Source: Maricaulis sp048268525
GTDB taxonomy: Bacteria; Pseudomonadota; Alphaproteobacteria; Caulobacterales; Maricaulaceae
Assembly: GCF_048268525.1 (NCBI RefSeq)
Contig: NZ_JBLWVH010000015.1
Location: 18,335-82,334 of the forward strand
Direction: 5' to 3'
Length of the DNA stretch: 64,000 nt
The notes under the pieces are model-generated. The model did no database searches and was not told the origin of the DNA. It saw nothing but the letters and a program-made list of their open reading frames with translations. Shown here in pieces: positions 26,435 to 35,056 of the stretch (position 1 is the stretch's first letter; each line of letters starts with the position of its first letter). The position numbers and the translations under genes are program-made.

Positions 26435-27820
26435 TTAGCGCTTCATACGGATGGCTTCGTCGAGCATTTCATCGGCCGTGGTGATGATTTTCGACGAGGC
26501 GGAATAGGCCCGCTGTGTGGTGATCAGGCTGGTGAACTCGTTGGCGAGATCGACATTCGAGCTTTCCAGCGTCGAGGCAGCGATCTGGCCGGACGAGCCC
26601 AGGCCCGGCGGGTTGAGTGTGTAGGCACCCGATTCCGGCGTCACCGTGAAGGTACCGCCCGACTGGGCTTCCAGACCGTCCGGATTGACGAAGGTCGCGA
26701 CCGGGATCTGGTAGATCTTGCGGACGATGCCGTTGTTGAACTTGGCGAAGACGAAGCCGTCATCATCCACATCGACACTCGAGAAGTTGCCGAAGGCCGA
26801 ACCGTTCACATTGGTCGAGAGCAGGGCGGACGGGCTGTCATACTGGGTGAAACCGCCCGGGGCGTTCGGAGAGCCGAAGTCCAGGGTGATCGACTGGGCG
26901 TCGACGCCGGTTGCGGCAGCCCACTGGAATTCGGAGGCACCAAGGGCGGCGGCATTCGTCGATGACAGGAAGTCGAGCTGGGTCGGCAGCGTCGTGTTGG
27001 TGCTGTCGATACGGCCCTGGGCGTCAAAGGCGACCGTCCCCGTCAGCATCTGGCCATCAACCAGGCCGGCACCGGTGGTGAGGTCGGTCGCCGGAACCAT
27101 GTGCACTTCGGCGTGCCACTGGTTTGGCGTCGAGCTCTTGAGCATCGAGATGGTCAGCGTGCGGACACCGCCAACACTGTCATAGAACGGGATCGAGCGC
27201 TGGAAGTCGGGCGTCACCGCGCCCGATGACATGTTGTTGGCCGAGAGCGAGGCATCATAGGTCGCTTCGTCGGCCGAGACCGCCTGGCTTTGCTGCAAGT
27301 TGGCATTGATGCCCATGATCGTGGTCGCTTCAGCAGCGCCACCGATCGAGGACAGGTTGATGGTTTCCAGCGCGTTGAGGTCGGACGGGTTCTGTGGGAC
27401 CGAACCATCGGCAGCGACCGGCCAGCCGGCCAGATACTTGCCGGCGTCATTGCGCAAATAACCACTCGTGTCCGGTGTGAAGCGGCCGGCACGTGTGAAG
27501 GAGACCGGGTCCGAGGAATCGACCGTGGCATCGTCACGGACGACGAAGAAACCGCGGCCGGAGATGGCCAGGTCGGTCGGCGAGGACCCCGCTGTCAAAA
27601 GACCGCTTTCGCCGATGGCCAGTCGGGCAACCGAATTCACACCGGCAGCGGAATAGCCCTTGGTCGAGCTGTCGCTGTCATAGAGCGGCGTGAAAACGGC
27701 CGAGGCGCGCTTGTAGCCCACCGTGTTGACGTTCGCGATATTGTCCGAAATCGAGGCGAGTGCGTTCGAGTTCGAGATCAGGCCGGATGCGCCGGCCAAA
27801 AGCGCTGAATTGATACTCAT
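26435..27820 (-). CDS. flgE: Flagellar hook protein FlgE
   Basis: 461 residues. The N-terminal rod/hook motif (S-G-L-I-S-N-S-N-A-L-A-S-I-S-D-N-I-A-N-V-N at about 12-32), the FlgE/F/G core around G-R-G-F-F-V-V-R and the C-terminal helix (S-N-V-D-L-A-N-E-F-T-S-L-I-T-T-Q-R-A-Y-S-A-S-S-K) are clear. The protein polymerises into the hook outside the cell. Last gene of the fliK-flgD-flgE run; the 102-bp gap to flgD shows no convincing separate sigma-54 site, so it probably depends on the promoter before fliK. The terminator at 26378-26409 closes it. Confidence 0.95.
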   Translation of the reverse strand: MSINSALLAGASGLISNSNALASISDNIANVNTVGYKRASAVFTPLYDSDSSTKGYSAAGVNSVARLAIGESGLLTAGSSPTDLAISGRGFFVVRDDATVDSSDPVSFTRAGRFTPDTSGYLRNDAGKYLAGWPVAADGSVPQNPSDLNALETINLSSIGGAAEATTIMGINANLQQSQAVSADEATYDASLSANNMSSGAVTPDFQRSIPFYDSVGGVRTLTISMLKSSTPNQWHAEVHMVPATDLTTGAGLVDGQMLTGTVAFDAQGRIDSTNTTLPTQLDFLSSTNAAALGASEFQWAAATGVDAQSITLDFGSPNAPGGFTQYDSPSALLSTNVNGSAFGNFSSVDVDDDGFVFAKFNNGIVRKIYQIPVATFVNPDGLEAQSGGTFTVTPESGAYTLNPPGLGSSGQIAASTLESSNVDLANEFTSLITTQRAYSASSKIITTADEMLDEAIRMKR

Positions 27821-27922
27821 AATGCGTGCTCCTGGCGTTCTGGTTGATTTTACGGAGCTTTCTGCTGGTCAGGTTGGCCGGATCGCCATTCTGGCGGTCC
27901 GGATCAGGCCGGCGGCCTGGCG

Positions 27923-28588
27923 TTAGGTGGTATTGGCGTCCTTGATGGACATGACAGAGGAAAGCGGGACGCGGATGCCGCCCATTTCCACGATGACTTC
28001 GGAACCGGACAGGTCGACACCGGTGACCTGGGCGGCGGCGCGGATGGTGACTGGCAGATCGTCGCTATCGGCATTCTGGGCGATGACTTCCATCGTGTAG
28101 ACGCCATCGTCAAGAGCGGCGCCTCCATCACCCAGGCCATCCCAGGTGAAATCGTGCGTGCCGGCGGTGGTTTCACCGTCGCGACGGGCGACGATGCGAT
28201 CATCCTCATCGCGAATGATGATCGAAGAAGTCGTCGCTTCTTCCGGCACGTTATACTCCCAGCTGGCCTCACCATCGGCCAGCATGGCCTGCGGGGTGAG
28301 CGCTGTCGCGACGCGGCCGATATAGCTGACCGATGCGCTCTGGGCGGCGGCCGACTGAAGCAGCAACAGGTTTTCCAGGTTCTGGTTCTGGGCGATCTGC
28401 TGCTCGACGCTCGAGAAGTCGACCAGCTGGTTCACGAACTGTGTAGAGTCCAGCGGGTTGAGCGGATCCTGGTTCTTCATCTGCTCGGTGAGCAGGGTCA
28501 GGAACATCTCGAAATTGTCGGCCAGGCCGGTCTGCGAATTCGCGAGAGACGGGCTGGTGGCACCGAGGCCGGAGACTGCATCTACCAT
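27923..28588 (-). CDS. flgD: Flagellar hook cap protein FlgD
   Basis: 221 residues. The N-terminal part contains the diagnostic F-L-T-L-L-T-E-Q-M-K-N-Q-D-P-L-N-P-L-D-S and F-V-N-Q-L-V-D-F-S-S-V-E-Q segments; the middle has the FlgD Ig-like portion (T-H-D-F-T-W-D-G, G-V-Y-T-M-E-V). FlgD caps the growing hook and is needed for FlgE assembly. It is 9 bp downstream of the fliK stop and in the same direction as flgE. Confidence 0.95.
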   Translation of the reverse strand: MVDAVSGLGATSPSLANSQTGLADNFEMFLTLLTEQMKNQDPLNPLDSTQFVNQLVDFSSVEQQIAQNQNLENLLLLQSAAAQSASVSYIGRVATALTPQAMLADGEASWEYNVPEEATTSSIIIRDEDDRIVARRDGETTAGTHDFTWDGLGDGGAALDDGVYTMEVIAQNADSDDLPVTIRAAAQVTGVDLSGSEVIVEMGGIRVPLSSVMSIKDANTT

Positions 28589-28597
28589 CGTGTACTC

Positions 28598-30715
28598 CTA
28601 GACCTGCACGTCGACGCCGGTGCGTCCGGACAACAGGAAGCCGTAAGCCGAGCGCGGTCGGGCGGACAACTCGTCCTCGGCGCGCATGGCCAATTCATTG
28701 GACTGGGTGAAGACCGGCAACGCATCGCCCGCTTCGCGACCGTCATCGCCGGCCGGATCCTGCCCGTCATTCATCTGGAAACTCAGCCCGTCCTCATCGA
28801 GCTCCAGCCCGGCCTCGGCCAGGGAGCGCTCGAGATCGCGTGCCGTGCGTTGCAACTCATTGAGTGTTTCGGGGCGTTCGACCGTGAGAACGGCATGAAC
28901 GCGATTGTCGGCCCGCAACTCGATCCGCACATCCACCTTGCCCAGTTCGGCCGGGTCGAGCCGGATGTCAAAGACACGATTGCCGTTGGACACGTGTTTG
29001 GTGATCTGGCCGGCCAGCTGGGTGGTGGTGTGCGGAGTGAAACGGTGCGAGTGGCTGCCATTGCGATCGGCGGCCATCCGGCCATCCATCCGCGACAGGT
29101 TGATGTCGGTTTCCGCCTGAATGGCCATATCGAGCGAGGCGCCGTCAATTCGGGTGGCTTGCTGGGCCTGGGCATCCCCAATGGCGGCGGGGAGCGGTGT
29201 GATCGGCGCTCCGGACTGGGCCGCCGTCGGCAGGGCGTCCTTGGCTGCGGCCAGTGCTGCTGCCGGATCGCTGCCGGTTGTCGTCGAAGCGGCGCCGCTG
29301 GCCGTCGGGCTGGCTGGCGCCGTGGGACCCGGGGTCGCGGTGAATGTCGAAGACCCGCCCTGCGGCTTGGCTGCCGGGCGGGCGGCCAGACTGCTGGCGG
29401 TCTGGATGGCGGGCCCGTCACCGCCGCGCTGGCGCAGCGGCGTCAGGTCAACTGTCTCAGCGAGTGCGCTGGCGTTTCCGGATCCGGCCGACTGCATCGG
29501 CGACGAAGCCGGGGCGGCGGACTTGCCGGTGCCGCTTGCTCCCGCCAATCCTGCAGCTGGTTTGGCCGGGGCGGTTGACGCCTTGGCCTGGGCCGGTGGC
29601 TGGGCAAAGGCCGGTACTGGCGCGGCAGCAGGCTGGGCGCCTGGCTGGGGTGAGCCGGTGTTGGTCGTTGCGAGGATTGTCGATGCGGCGCTCGCCTGGG
29701 CGGTCGCCGGAATGGCAGCGCCGGATGGGTCGGCCGGCGCCGTGGCGAATCCGGACGCATTGCCAGCGACCGCCGTTTGCGTCGCTGTCGCGCCTGTCGC
29801 GCTCGCGCTGGCGCGCGCCGGAGCGGCGGACAGGCTTTGCGTTGATGCCGGTGTGGCCGGCAGGGTGCCGGTCGCCGGTGTCGGCTGCGTGGTCAATGCC
29901 GCCGCGTTGCTGGCCGGAGCGGGATTGACTGTCGCGGCCAGGGTCGGAGACGTGGCAGCTGCTGCCCCGGGTGCGGGGGTTGCGCCGGCCGGCGCTGCGG
30001 GGGCCGGCTTGGAAACGATGGTTTCGGACACAGGCTTGCCTGCAGCGGTGCGTTTGTCGGCCGTGACAGGTGTGGCGGCAGGGCCCGTTGCGGCGGTTGT
30101 CGGCGACGCAGCGCCAGGCGTTGCCTGCAGTGCCTCTGGTGTGATTGCAGGTGACGGGACTTGTGAGCCTGTTCCGGTCGTGGCCCCGGCTGAGGCGGGC
30201 CGTGCCGAAGCGGTGGCCGGATCGATCACGTCCTGCACCTGAACGCCCGGCTTGGTAGCAGAGCGGGTAATCGGGGCCACCGGCGTGACGGGAATGACGT
30301 CTTCGACAATCAGGTCGGTACCGGTCTCGCCGGTCAGCTCCGGCTGGGACGTGACGGGTGCCGTGATGGCCGGCGCCAGGCCCGCTGTTCTGGTCGCTGC
30401 GGTGATACCGTCCGCATTCGCCGGCTGGGGCGCTGTCGGGGGTGTGGCTGTCGCCGGGGCCAACGCATCGAGTGGCAGGGGCGAAGCACTGGTCATCGCG
30501 GTGTTGCGGACCGGTGCCGCTTGGGAGGGCGCCGACTGGGAAGGCGCCGACTGGGCCTGATTGGCGGTGACCATGAGTGCGAAGGGAGAGCTGGCCGCCC
30601 CTGCGCCGCTGACGGCCTGGCTTGTATTGCCGGCGCCGGCGGCAGGCTGCGCCGGAGCGCTGCCGGCAGCGCCGGTATCGGTCAGCAAGATCGCAGGTGT
30701 CAGGTTCAGCGTCAT
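28598..30715 (-). CDS. fliK: Flagellar hook-length control protein FliK
   Basis: 705 residues, long for FliK (usually 350-650). Residues ~20-540 are low-complexity, dominated by Ala, Pro, Thr, Gly and Ser, as expected for an extended molecular ruler. The C-terminal ~120 residues carry the FliK domain: F-D-I-R-L-D-P-A-E-L-G-K-V-D-V-R-I-E-L, then V-L-T-V-E-R-P-E-T-L and the helix up to G-L-S-F. A 15-bp tandem duplication at 30523-30552 encodes repeated A-P-S-Q-S. FliK is exported and switches export from hook to filament proteins. First gene of the hook operon, with a sigma-54 promoter just upstream. Confidence 0.9.
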   Translation of the reverse strand: MTLNLTPAILLTDTGAAGSAPAQPAAGAGNTSQAVSGAGAASSPFALMVTANQAQSAPSQSAPSQAAPVRNTAMTSASPLPLDALAPATATPPTAPQPANADGITAATRTAGLAPAITAPVTSQPELTGETGTDLIVEDVIPVTPVAPITRSATKPGVQVQDVIDPATASARPASAGATTGTGSQVPSPAITPEALQATPGAASPTTAATGPAATPVTADKRTAAGKPVSETIVSKPAPAAPAGATPAPGAAAATSPTLAATVNPAPASNAAALTTQPTPATGTLPATPASTQSLSAAPARASASATGATATQTAVAGNASGFATAPADPSGAAIPATAQASAASTILATTNTGSPQPGAQPAAAPVPAFAQPPAQAKASTAPAKPAAGLAGASGTGKSAAPASSPMQSAGSGNASALAETVDLTPLRQRGGDGPAIQTASSLAARPAAKPQGGSSTFTATPGPTAPASPTASGAASTTTGSDPAAALAAAKDALPTAAQSGAPITPLPAAIGDAQAQQATRIDGASLDMAIQAETDINLSRMDGRMAADRNGSHSHRFTPHTTTQLAGQITKHVSNGNRVFDIRLDPAELGKVDVRIELRADNRVHAVLTVERPETLNELQRTARDLERSLAEAGLELDEDGLSFQMNDGQDPAGDDGREAGDALPVFTQSNELAMRAEDELSARPRSAYGFLLSGRTGVDVQV

Positions 30716-30770
30716 GGGTGCTCTTCGTCAGCGGCAAGGCACACATCATGCCTCGTCTCATCGAAGTGAT

Positions 30771-30787
30771 CGCAAACGGTGTGCCAA
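30771..30787 (-). promoter_or_regulatory. Sigma-54 promoter of the fliK-flgD-flgE operon
   Basis: On the minus strand TTGGCAC-N5-TTGC matches the -24/-12 consensus, with exactly ten bases between the GG and GC doublets. The predicted start of transcription is about 45 bp before the fliK ATG. FlbD encoded in this window is the likely activator. Confidence 0.8.
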
Positions 30788-31277
30788 GTCGGCGGCCTCT
30801 AACTAGCTGATATTGCGCATTAATTTTGCGGTAACACCTTGCGATGGGCAGGAATATCCGGCCTTGCTTGCCGCCGGTGGGCGCAATTTGCCGGGTCGTC
30901 CGGCGGCACAGTGACCGACTATCGAAGCGACCTTGTTACCGCGCGTGAGCGTGGGCGCGGGCATCCGCATGTCGCGCGTCGTGGGCACCCGCGCGCGAGC
31001 GCCGCGGCGAGACGTTCAGAGCGCCGGTGCGGTGATGGCGGGCGGAGGGCGGGGACTGGCCCGGCGCTTGCGATGGTTAAGGCACGCCCTGGCACATGCT
31101 GTCGGGACAGGAATTTGGAAAGCGCATGAAAAAGCAAATAAAGGCAAATGGTTACGGCATGGAATGCCTTGCGGAGGCGCCCTTCGGGATGACCGCCCCG
31201 CTGGGCAATGCTTGCCGCGTTGACGGCAGATTCCGCCGGGACCGCCTCGATTTTGCCGCCTGCGCAGGGAGCCTCAC
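30788..31277. other. Divergent intergenic region fliK / flgK
   Basis: About 490 bp between the fliK promoter and the flgK start hold no supported gene. They contain the flgK sigma-54 site (31056-31073) and a predicted ~195-base flgK leader. FlbD enhancer-like elements are expected here, but I could not single them out by eye. Confidence 0.5.
31056..31073 (+). promoter_or_regulatory. Candidate sigma-54 promoter of flgK
   Basis: CTGGCCC-N5-CTTGCGA carries GG (31058-31059) and GC (31070-31071) separated by ten bases and differs from TTGGCACGN4TTGCA at few positions. It points toward flgK, with a predicted 5' leader of about 195 nt. Confidence 0.6.
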
Positions 31278-33419
31278 ATGTCGTTGAGCGGAATTCTCGG
31301 CAACGCCCTTTCGGGATTGCAGGCCAGCCAGGCCGGCTTGCGTGCATCCTCCAACAATGTCGCCAACGTCAACACGCCCGGCTATGCCCGGACCATTGCC
31401 AGCGTCGAGGCCCGCAATGTCGGCGGCGTCGCCATGGGTGTGCAGGTCAATGGCATTGTCCGGATCGTTGATCGCCATCTGCAGCTGACCTCGCTGCGCA
31501 CCATTTCCGATGCCAGCGTCACCCAGACCAGTGCCACGGCACTGGATCGCCTGCAGTCGCAATTCGGCAATCTCGACGATAGCGGCTCAATCTTTTCGCG
31601 CCTCAATGCGTCGTTTACCGGACTTTCGCAGGCGAGTGTCGACCCGACCCTGTCGGTTGCGCGCCTGTCGGCGGCGGCCGATCTCGACAGCTTCTTCACC
31701 GAAGCCGAGCGTCTGTCGGGTGAGATCCGCACCCAGCGGCAGGAGGCCGACGCCCAGATCAACGCCACGCTGCAACGGTCCAACGAGATCCTGCGCGAGC
31801 TGTTCGATCTCAACGCCAGTGTGCAGAGCGTCGCATCAAGTGGTGGCGACAGTTCCGGAGCGGAAAACCGGGTTTCCGAACTGCTCGACGAATTGTCGGA
31901 ACACATGGATGTCCGCGCCGATTTCCAGGGCAATGGCCGTGTCGTGCTGCGTACCACCGACGGCGTGTTGCTGCTCGACAATTACCCGGCCAACCTCACC
32001 TACAAGGTTTCCGGTTCCGGTTCCTACGGGGTGGAATACGGCAAGATCTACGCGGAATCGCCCAATGGCGGTAATCCGCAGGAACTCGACAGCCACATCG
32101 CCTCGGGCTCCTTGCGGGCGCTGATCGACCTGCGTGACCGCACGCTGCCGGATGTCGCTGCCGAACTCGCCGAGATGACCGCCGGCGCGGCTGACGCGCT
32201 CAATGCGGCCCATAACGACGCCGCGGCCTATCCGGCCCCGCAGACCCTGACCGGTCGCAATACCGGGCTTGAAAGCACCGACGCCCACAATTTCACCGGT
32301 GCGACGACGCTGGCGGTCGCTGACAGTACAGGCGTGCTGGTGCGTCGCGTCGATATCGATTTCGACACCGCGACCTATTCCGTCGATGGCGGCGCAGCAG
32401 TCGGTTTTGGCGGGACGGTCGGTGATCTGGCGACCGCTCTCAACACGGCACTGGCCGGTGTCGGCACGGCCAGTTTCGCCAATGGCACCCTCTCGGTCGC
32501 CGCTGACTCGGCCAATAATGGCGTCGCCTTCCTGCAGGATGAGACGACCCCGTCCGATCGTGGTGGTCGCGGCCTGTCACACTTCTTCGGTCTCAACGAC
32601 CTGGTCCGTTCGGACTCGCCCGGCTTCTTCGAGACCGGCCTGGCCGGGACCGACGCGCACGGTTTCACCACCGGAACCTCGCTCAGCTTCCGCATGGACA
32701 CGACCGACGGCAAGACGGTCGGCTCCTACACCATTCCGATGGTCACCGGCGAGACCATCGATGATATCGTCACGGCGCTCAACGACACCACCAGCGGCAT
32801 GGGCCGCTACGTCACCTTCTCGCTCGATGGCAATGGCAAGCTCGGCTACACCGCCAATGCCGGCTATGAGGGCTATGAAATGTCACTGACCGGCGATGAC
32901 ACCTCGCGGGGCACGTCCGGGGTGGCATTCTCGAAACTGTTCGGTGTCGGCCTCGAGTCCCGCGCATCCCGCTCCGAAGCCTTTGCGGTCGATACGGCGA
33001 TCCGCGCCGACAGCTCACGCCTCGCACTGGGCAAGCTCGACATCGACGCCGCCACCGTGGTCGGTGATTACGTCTTGTCGTCCGGTGACAATCGCGGCGG
33101 CACCGGCCTGCAGGCGGCGCTTTCCGCGCCGCGCAGCTTCGACGCTGCCGGATCGCTGGCGACCTCGACGGCCAGCCTGGGTGACTACACCGCCCGGATC
33201 GCCGGCACGATCGGTTCGCGCGCCGCCCGCGCCGAGAGCGAGGCCGCCTCTGCCGCCACGCTCAGCGCCACCGCCGCCCAGAAGCGGGCCGATGTCGAAG
33301 GCGTCAGCCTCGACGAGGAACTCGCGGCGATGACGCTCTACCAGCAATCCTACAATGCCGCCGCGCGCATGCTGCAGGCGGCCAAGGAAATGACCGATAC
33401 CCTGATGGGCATCGTCTAG
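31278..33419 (+). CDS. flgK: Flagellar hook-filament junction protein FlgK (HAP1)
   Basis: 713 residues. The N-terminal G-L-Q-A-S-Q-A-G-L-R-A-S-S-N-N-V-A-N-V-N-T-P-G-Y-type hook motif and a C-terminal L-D-E-E-L-A-A-M-T-L-Y-Q-Q-S-Y-N-A-A-A-R-M-L-Q identify FlgK; the central region (about 300-600) is a long variable surface domain. FlgK joins hook and filament outside the cell. Translation begins at ATG 31278 after AGGGAGCC. It is followed by flgL after 15 bp, and both are late structural genes expected to be FlbD/sigma-54 controlled. Confidence 0.95.
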   Translation: MSLSGILGNALSGLQASQAGLRASSNNVANVNTPGYARTIASVEARNVGGVAMGVQVNGIVRIVDRHLQLTSLRTISDASVTQTSATALDRLQSQFGNLDDSGSIFSRLNASFTGLSQASVDPTLSVARLSAAADLDSFFTEAERLSGEIRTQRQEADAQINATLQRSNEILRELFDLNASVQSVASSGGDSSGAENRVSELLDELSEHMDVRADFQGNGRVVLRTTDGVLLLDNYPANLTYKVSGSGSYGVEYGKIYAESPNGGNPQELDSHIASGSLRALIDLRDRTLPDVAAELAEMTAGAADALNAAHNDAAAYPAPQTLTGRNTGLESTDAHNFTGATTLAVADSTGVLVRRVDIDFDTATYSVDGGAAVGFGGTVGDLATALNTALAGVGTASFANGTLSVAADSANNGVAFLQDETTPSDRGGRGLSHFFGLNDLVRSDSPGFFETGLAGTDAHGFTTGTSLSFRMDTTDGKTVGSYTIPMVTGETIDDIVTALNDTTSGMGRYVTFSLDGNGKLGYTANAGYEGYEMSLTGDDTSRGTSGVAFSKLFGVGLESRASRSEAFAVDTAIRADSSRLALGKLDIDAATVVGDYVLSSGDNRGGTGLQAALSAPRSFDAAGSLATSTASLGDYTARIAGTIGSRAARAESEAASAATLSATAAQKRADVEGVSLDEELAAMTLYQQSYNAAARMLQAAKEMTDTLMGIV

Positions 33420-33434
33420 GAGGTAATTCGCACC

Positions 33435-34349
33435 ATGACCCGTGTTTCCACCTTCGCCGCCAACCAGAGCGCCCTGATGGACCTGATGAAGGCCCAGAAG
33501 GCGGTGTTCGACGCGCAGAAACAGCTGACCACCGGCAAGCTCGCCACCGACCTCAAGGGCGTCGGTCACCAGGCCGAGACCCTGTCCGCCACCCGGGCCG
33601 CCCTGCAGCGCGCCGATGCCTACGAGGAAGCCGCGATCCGCACCGAGGCCCGCCTCGAGAGCCAGGACATCGCCATGGGCCAGATGGCCGAGGCGATCAC
33701 CGATCTGCGTCTCGCCGTGACCTCGAAGGATGGCGATTACACGATGCACCAGGTGCAGGAGGCCTTCTACAAGGTCGCCAACGCGCTCAATACCCAGCAC
33801 GCCGGCACCTATATCTTCGGCGGCACACGCACCGATACCGCGCCGGTGGCCACCAATGACATCAATGATCTGGTCGCAATGGGTTCGGCCGCCGAGGCCT
33901 TCGTCAACAATGATCGTCGTCCGCAGGTCCAGCTCGACCAGAACCTGACCATCGAGACCGGCATGCTGGCCAGTGATGTCGGCGGTGAGGTGTTCGACAG
34001 TTTCAAGCGCATCGTCGATTTCGACGCCGGTGCGAACGGGCCTTTCGGCAGACCGCTCAGCGCTGCCCAGGAAACCTTCCTCAACGGCGAGATCCAGAAC
34101 GTCATCACCGCGCTGGACAATATCTACACCAGGATCGGCGAAAACGGCGCCGCCCAGGCCAATGTCGAGACGGTCAAGAACTCCCACAGCGACCGCCAGA
34201 TCTTCCTGCAGCAAATGCTGTCTGACCTCGAGGATGTCGACATGGCCGAAGCCGCGACCCGCTTCCAGGCTGCCCAGACAGCCCTCGACGTCTCCGCCAA
34301 GACCTTCTCCACGCTCAGCCAGGTGTCCCTGCTGAACTTCCTGAGGTAG
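33435..34349 (+). CDS. flgL: Flagellar hook-filament junction protein FlgL (HAP3)
   Basis: 304 residues with flagellin-like ends: N-terminal helix containing K-A-Q-K-A-V-F-D-A-Q-K-Q-L-T-T-G-K and C-terminal helix D-V-D-M-A-E-A-A-T-R-F-Q-A-A-Q-T-A-L-D. The end L-S-Q-V-S-L-L-N-F-L replaces the flagellin F-x-LLR finish. Exported through the flagellar apparatus and placed between FlgK and the filament. Position after flgK distinguishes it from flagellin, as does Y-I-F-G-G-T-R-T-D in the middle. Confidence 0.94.
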   Translation: MTRVSTFAANQSALMDLMKAQKAVFDAQKQLTTGKLATDLKGVGHQAETLSATRAALQRADAYEEAAIRTEARLESQDIAMGQMAEAITDLRLAVTSKDGDYTMHQVQEAFYKVANALNTQHAGTYIFGGTRTDTAPVATNDINDLVAMGSAAEAFVNNDRRPQVQLDQNLTIETGMLASDVGGEVFDSFKRIVDFDAGANGPFGRPLSAAQETFLNGEIQNVITALDNIYTRIGENGAAQANVETVKNSHSDRQIFLQQMLSDLEDVDMAEAATRFQAAQTALDVSAKTFSTLSQVSLLNFLR

Positions 34350-34426
34350 GGACGCGCCGACCGGTTTTCCCGCTTTTGTTGTCGCGCGACCTCGCTCTAG
34401 TGTTCGCACTGGAAGGGGAGGTGCTC

Positions 34427-34720
34427 ATGTCACGCAATCAAGGCCAAAAGCGCCGTCGTCCAATGTTGGGTGGCGCCATTCTTGGTGCCGTGATTGCAAT
34501 CTCGCTTTACGCCTTCGGTGCAGGGTTGACCGTCACGGTGCTTCCTTGGGCGACCCTCGGAGCCGCCATCGGTGGCGGCGTTCTCGGCGACAGGCTGAGA
34601 GACGCCTCGGCGGACGCGACCATTCCACGCCTGGCCGAGTCCCTTTTTTCCAGTGTGGGAGGACTGTTTTCAGAAGTGATTGATTTCTTTGGTGACGTTT
34701 TCAATGGGGCTGATGCCTGA
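34427..34720 (+). CDS. Small membrane protein of unknown function
   Basis: 97 residues from the ATG at 34427, chosen for the strong GGAAGGGGAGG site before it. A basic N-terminus (R-N-Q-G-Q-K-R-R-R) precedes two Gly-rich hydrophobic segments (about 14-35 and 38-55), so the N-terminus is probably cytoplasmic. The C-terminal 40 residues form an amphipathic helix (F-S-S-V-G-G-L-F-S-E-V-I-D-F-F). Its stop shares a base with the start of the next gene (TGATG). Not recognised; no flagellar link apart from position. Confidence 0.65.
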   Translation: MSRNQGQKRRRPMLGGAILGAVIAISLYAFGAGLTVTVLPWATLGAAIGGGVLGDRLRDASADATIPRLAESLFSSVGGLFSEVIDFFGDVFNGADA

Positions 34721-34956
34721 TGGCTGATGGACGAAGCGAGATCACAAGCGACGAAGCTTTCGATCGCTTTGGTGTGCTCAGCGCCACCATCGCGGTGGTG
34801 CTGACTGCCTTGCTTGTCTGGATCATGTGGGGCGCGCCAATCTTGATCATGGGTCCCGTTGCCGTGGTCACTTTCGGATTCTCATTTGGGCTGTCGCTTG
34901 TATTCCTGGCGGACCCGAAAGAGTTCATCGAGCAAATTCTGATGTACTGGCGTTGA
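34720..34956 (+). CDS. Small membrane protein of unknown function
   Basis: 78 residues with two hydrophobic helices (about 20-40 and 42-64) and a short charged N-terminus (S-D-E-A-F-D-R-F-G). Translationally coupled to the preceding small membrane protein, so the two may act as a pair. Not recognised. Confidence 0.65.
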   Translation: MADGRSEITSDEAFDRFGVLSATIAVVLTALLVWIMWGAPILIMGPVAVVTFGFSFGLSLVFLADPKEFIEQILMYWR

Positions 34957-35056
34957 CGGCGATTTCCTGACAGCTGGTCAGGCGCACCCGCTTCGCCTAT
35001 ATAGCCCGCCTCCATCAACCGTTTGCTGCGGGCCTTGACCCCGCTGGAGGCGATAT

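Noticed and set aside
27821..27922. Separate sigma-54 promoter for flgE
   Set aside because: No GG-N10-GC arrangement with flanking consensus was found in the gap on the minus strand.
31201..31230. Second sigma-54-like site (CTGGGCAATGCTTGCC) close to flgK
   Set aside because: The GG-to-GC spacing is eight or nine bases, not the required ten.
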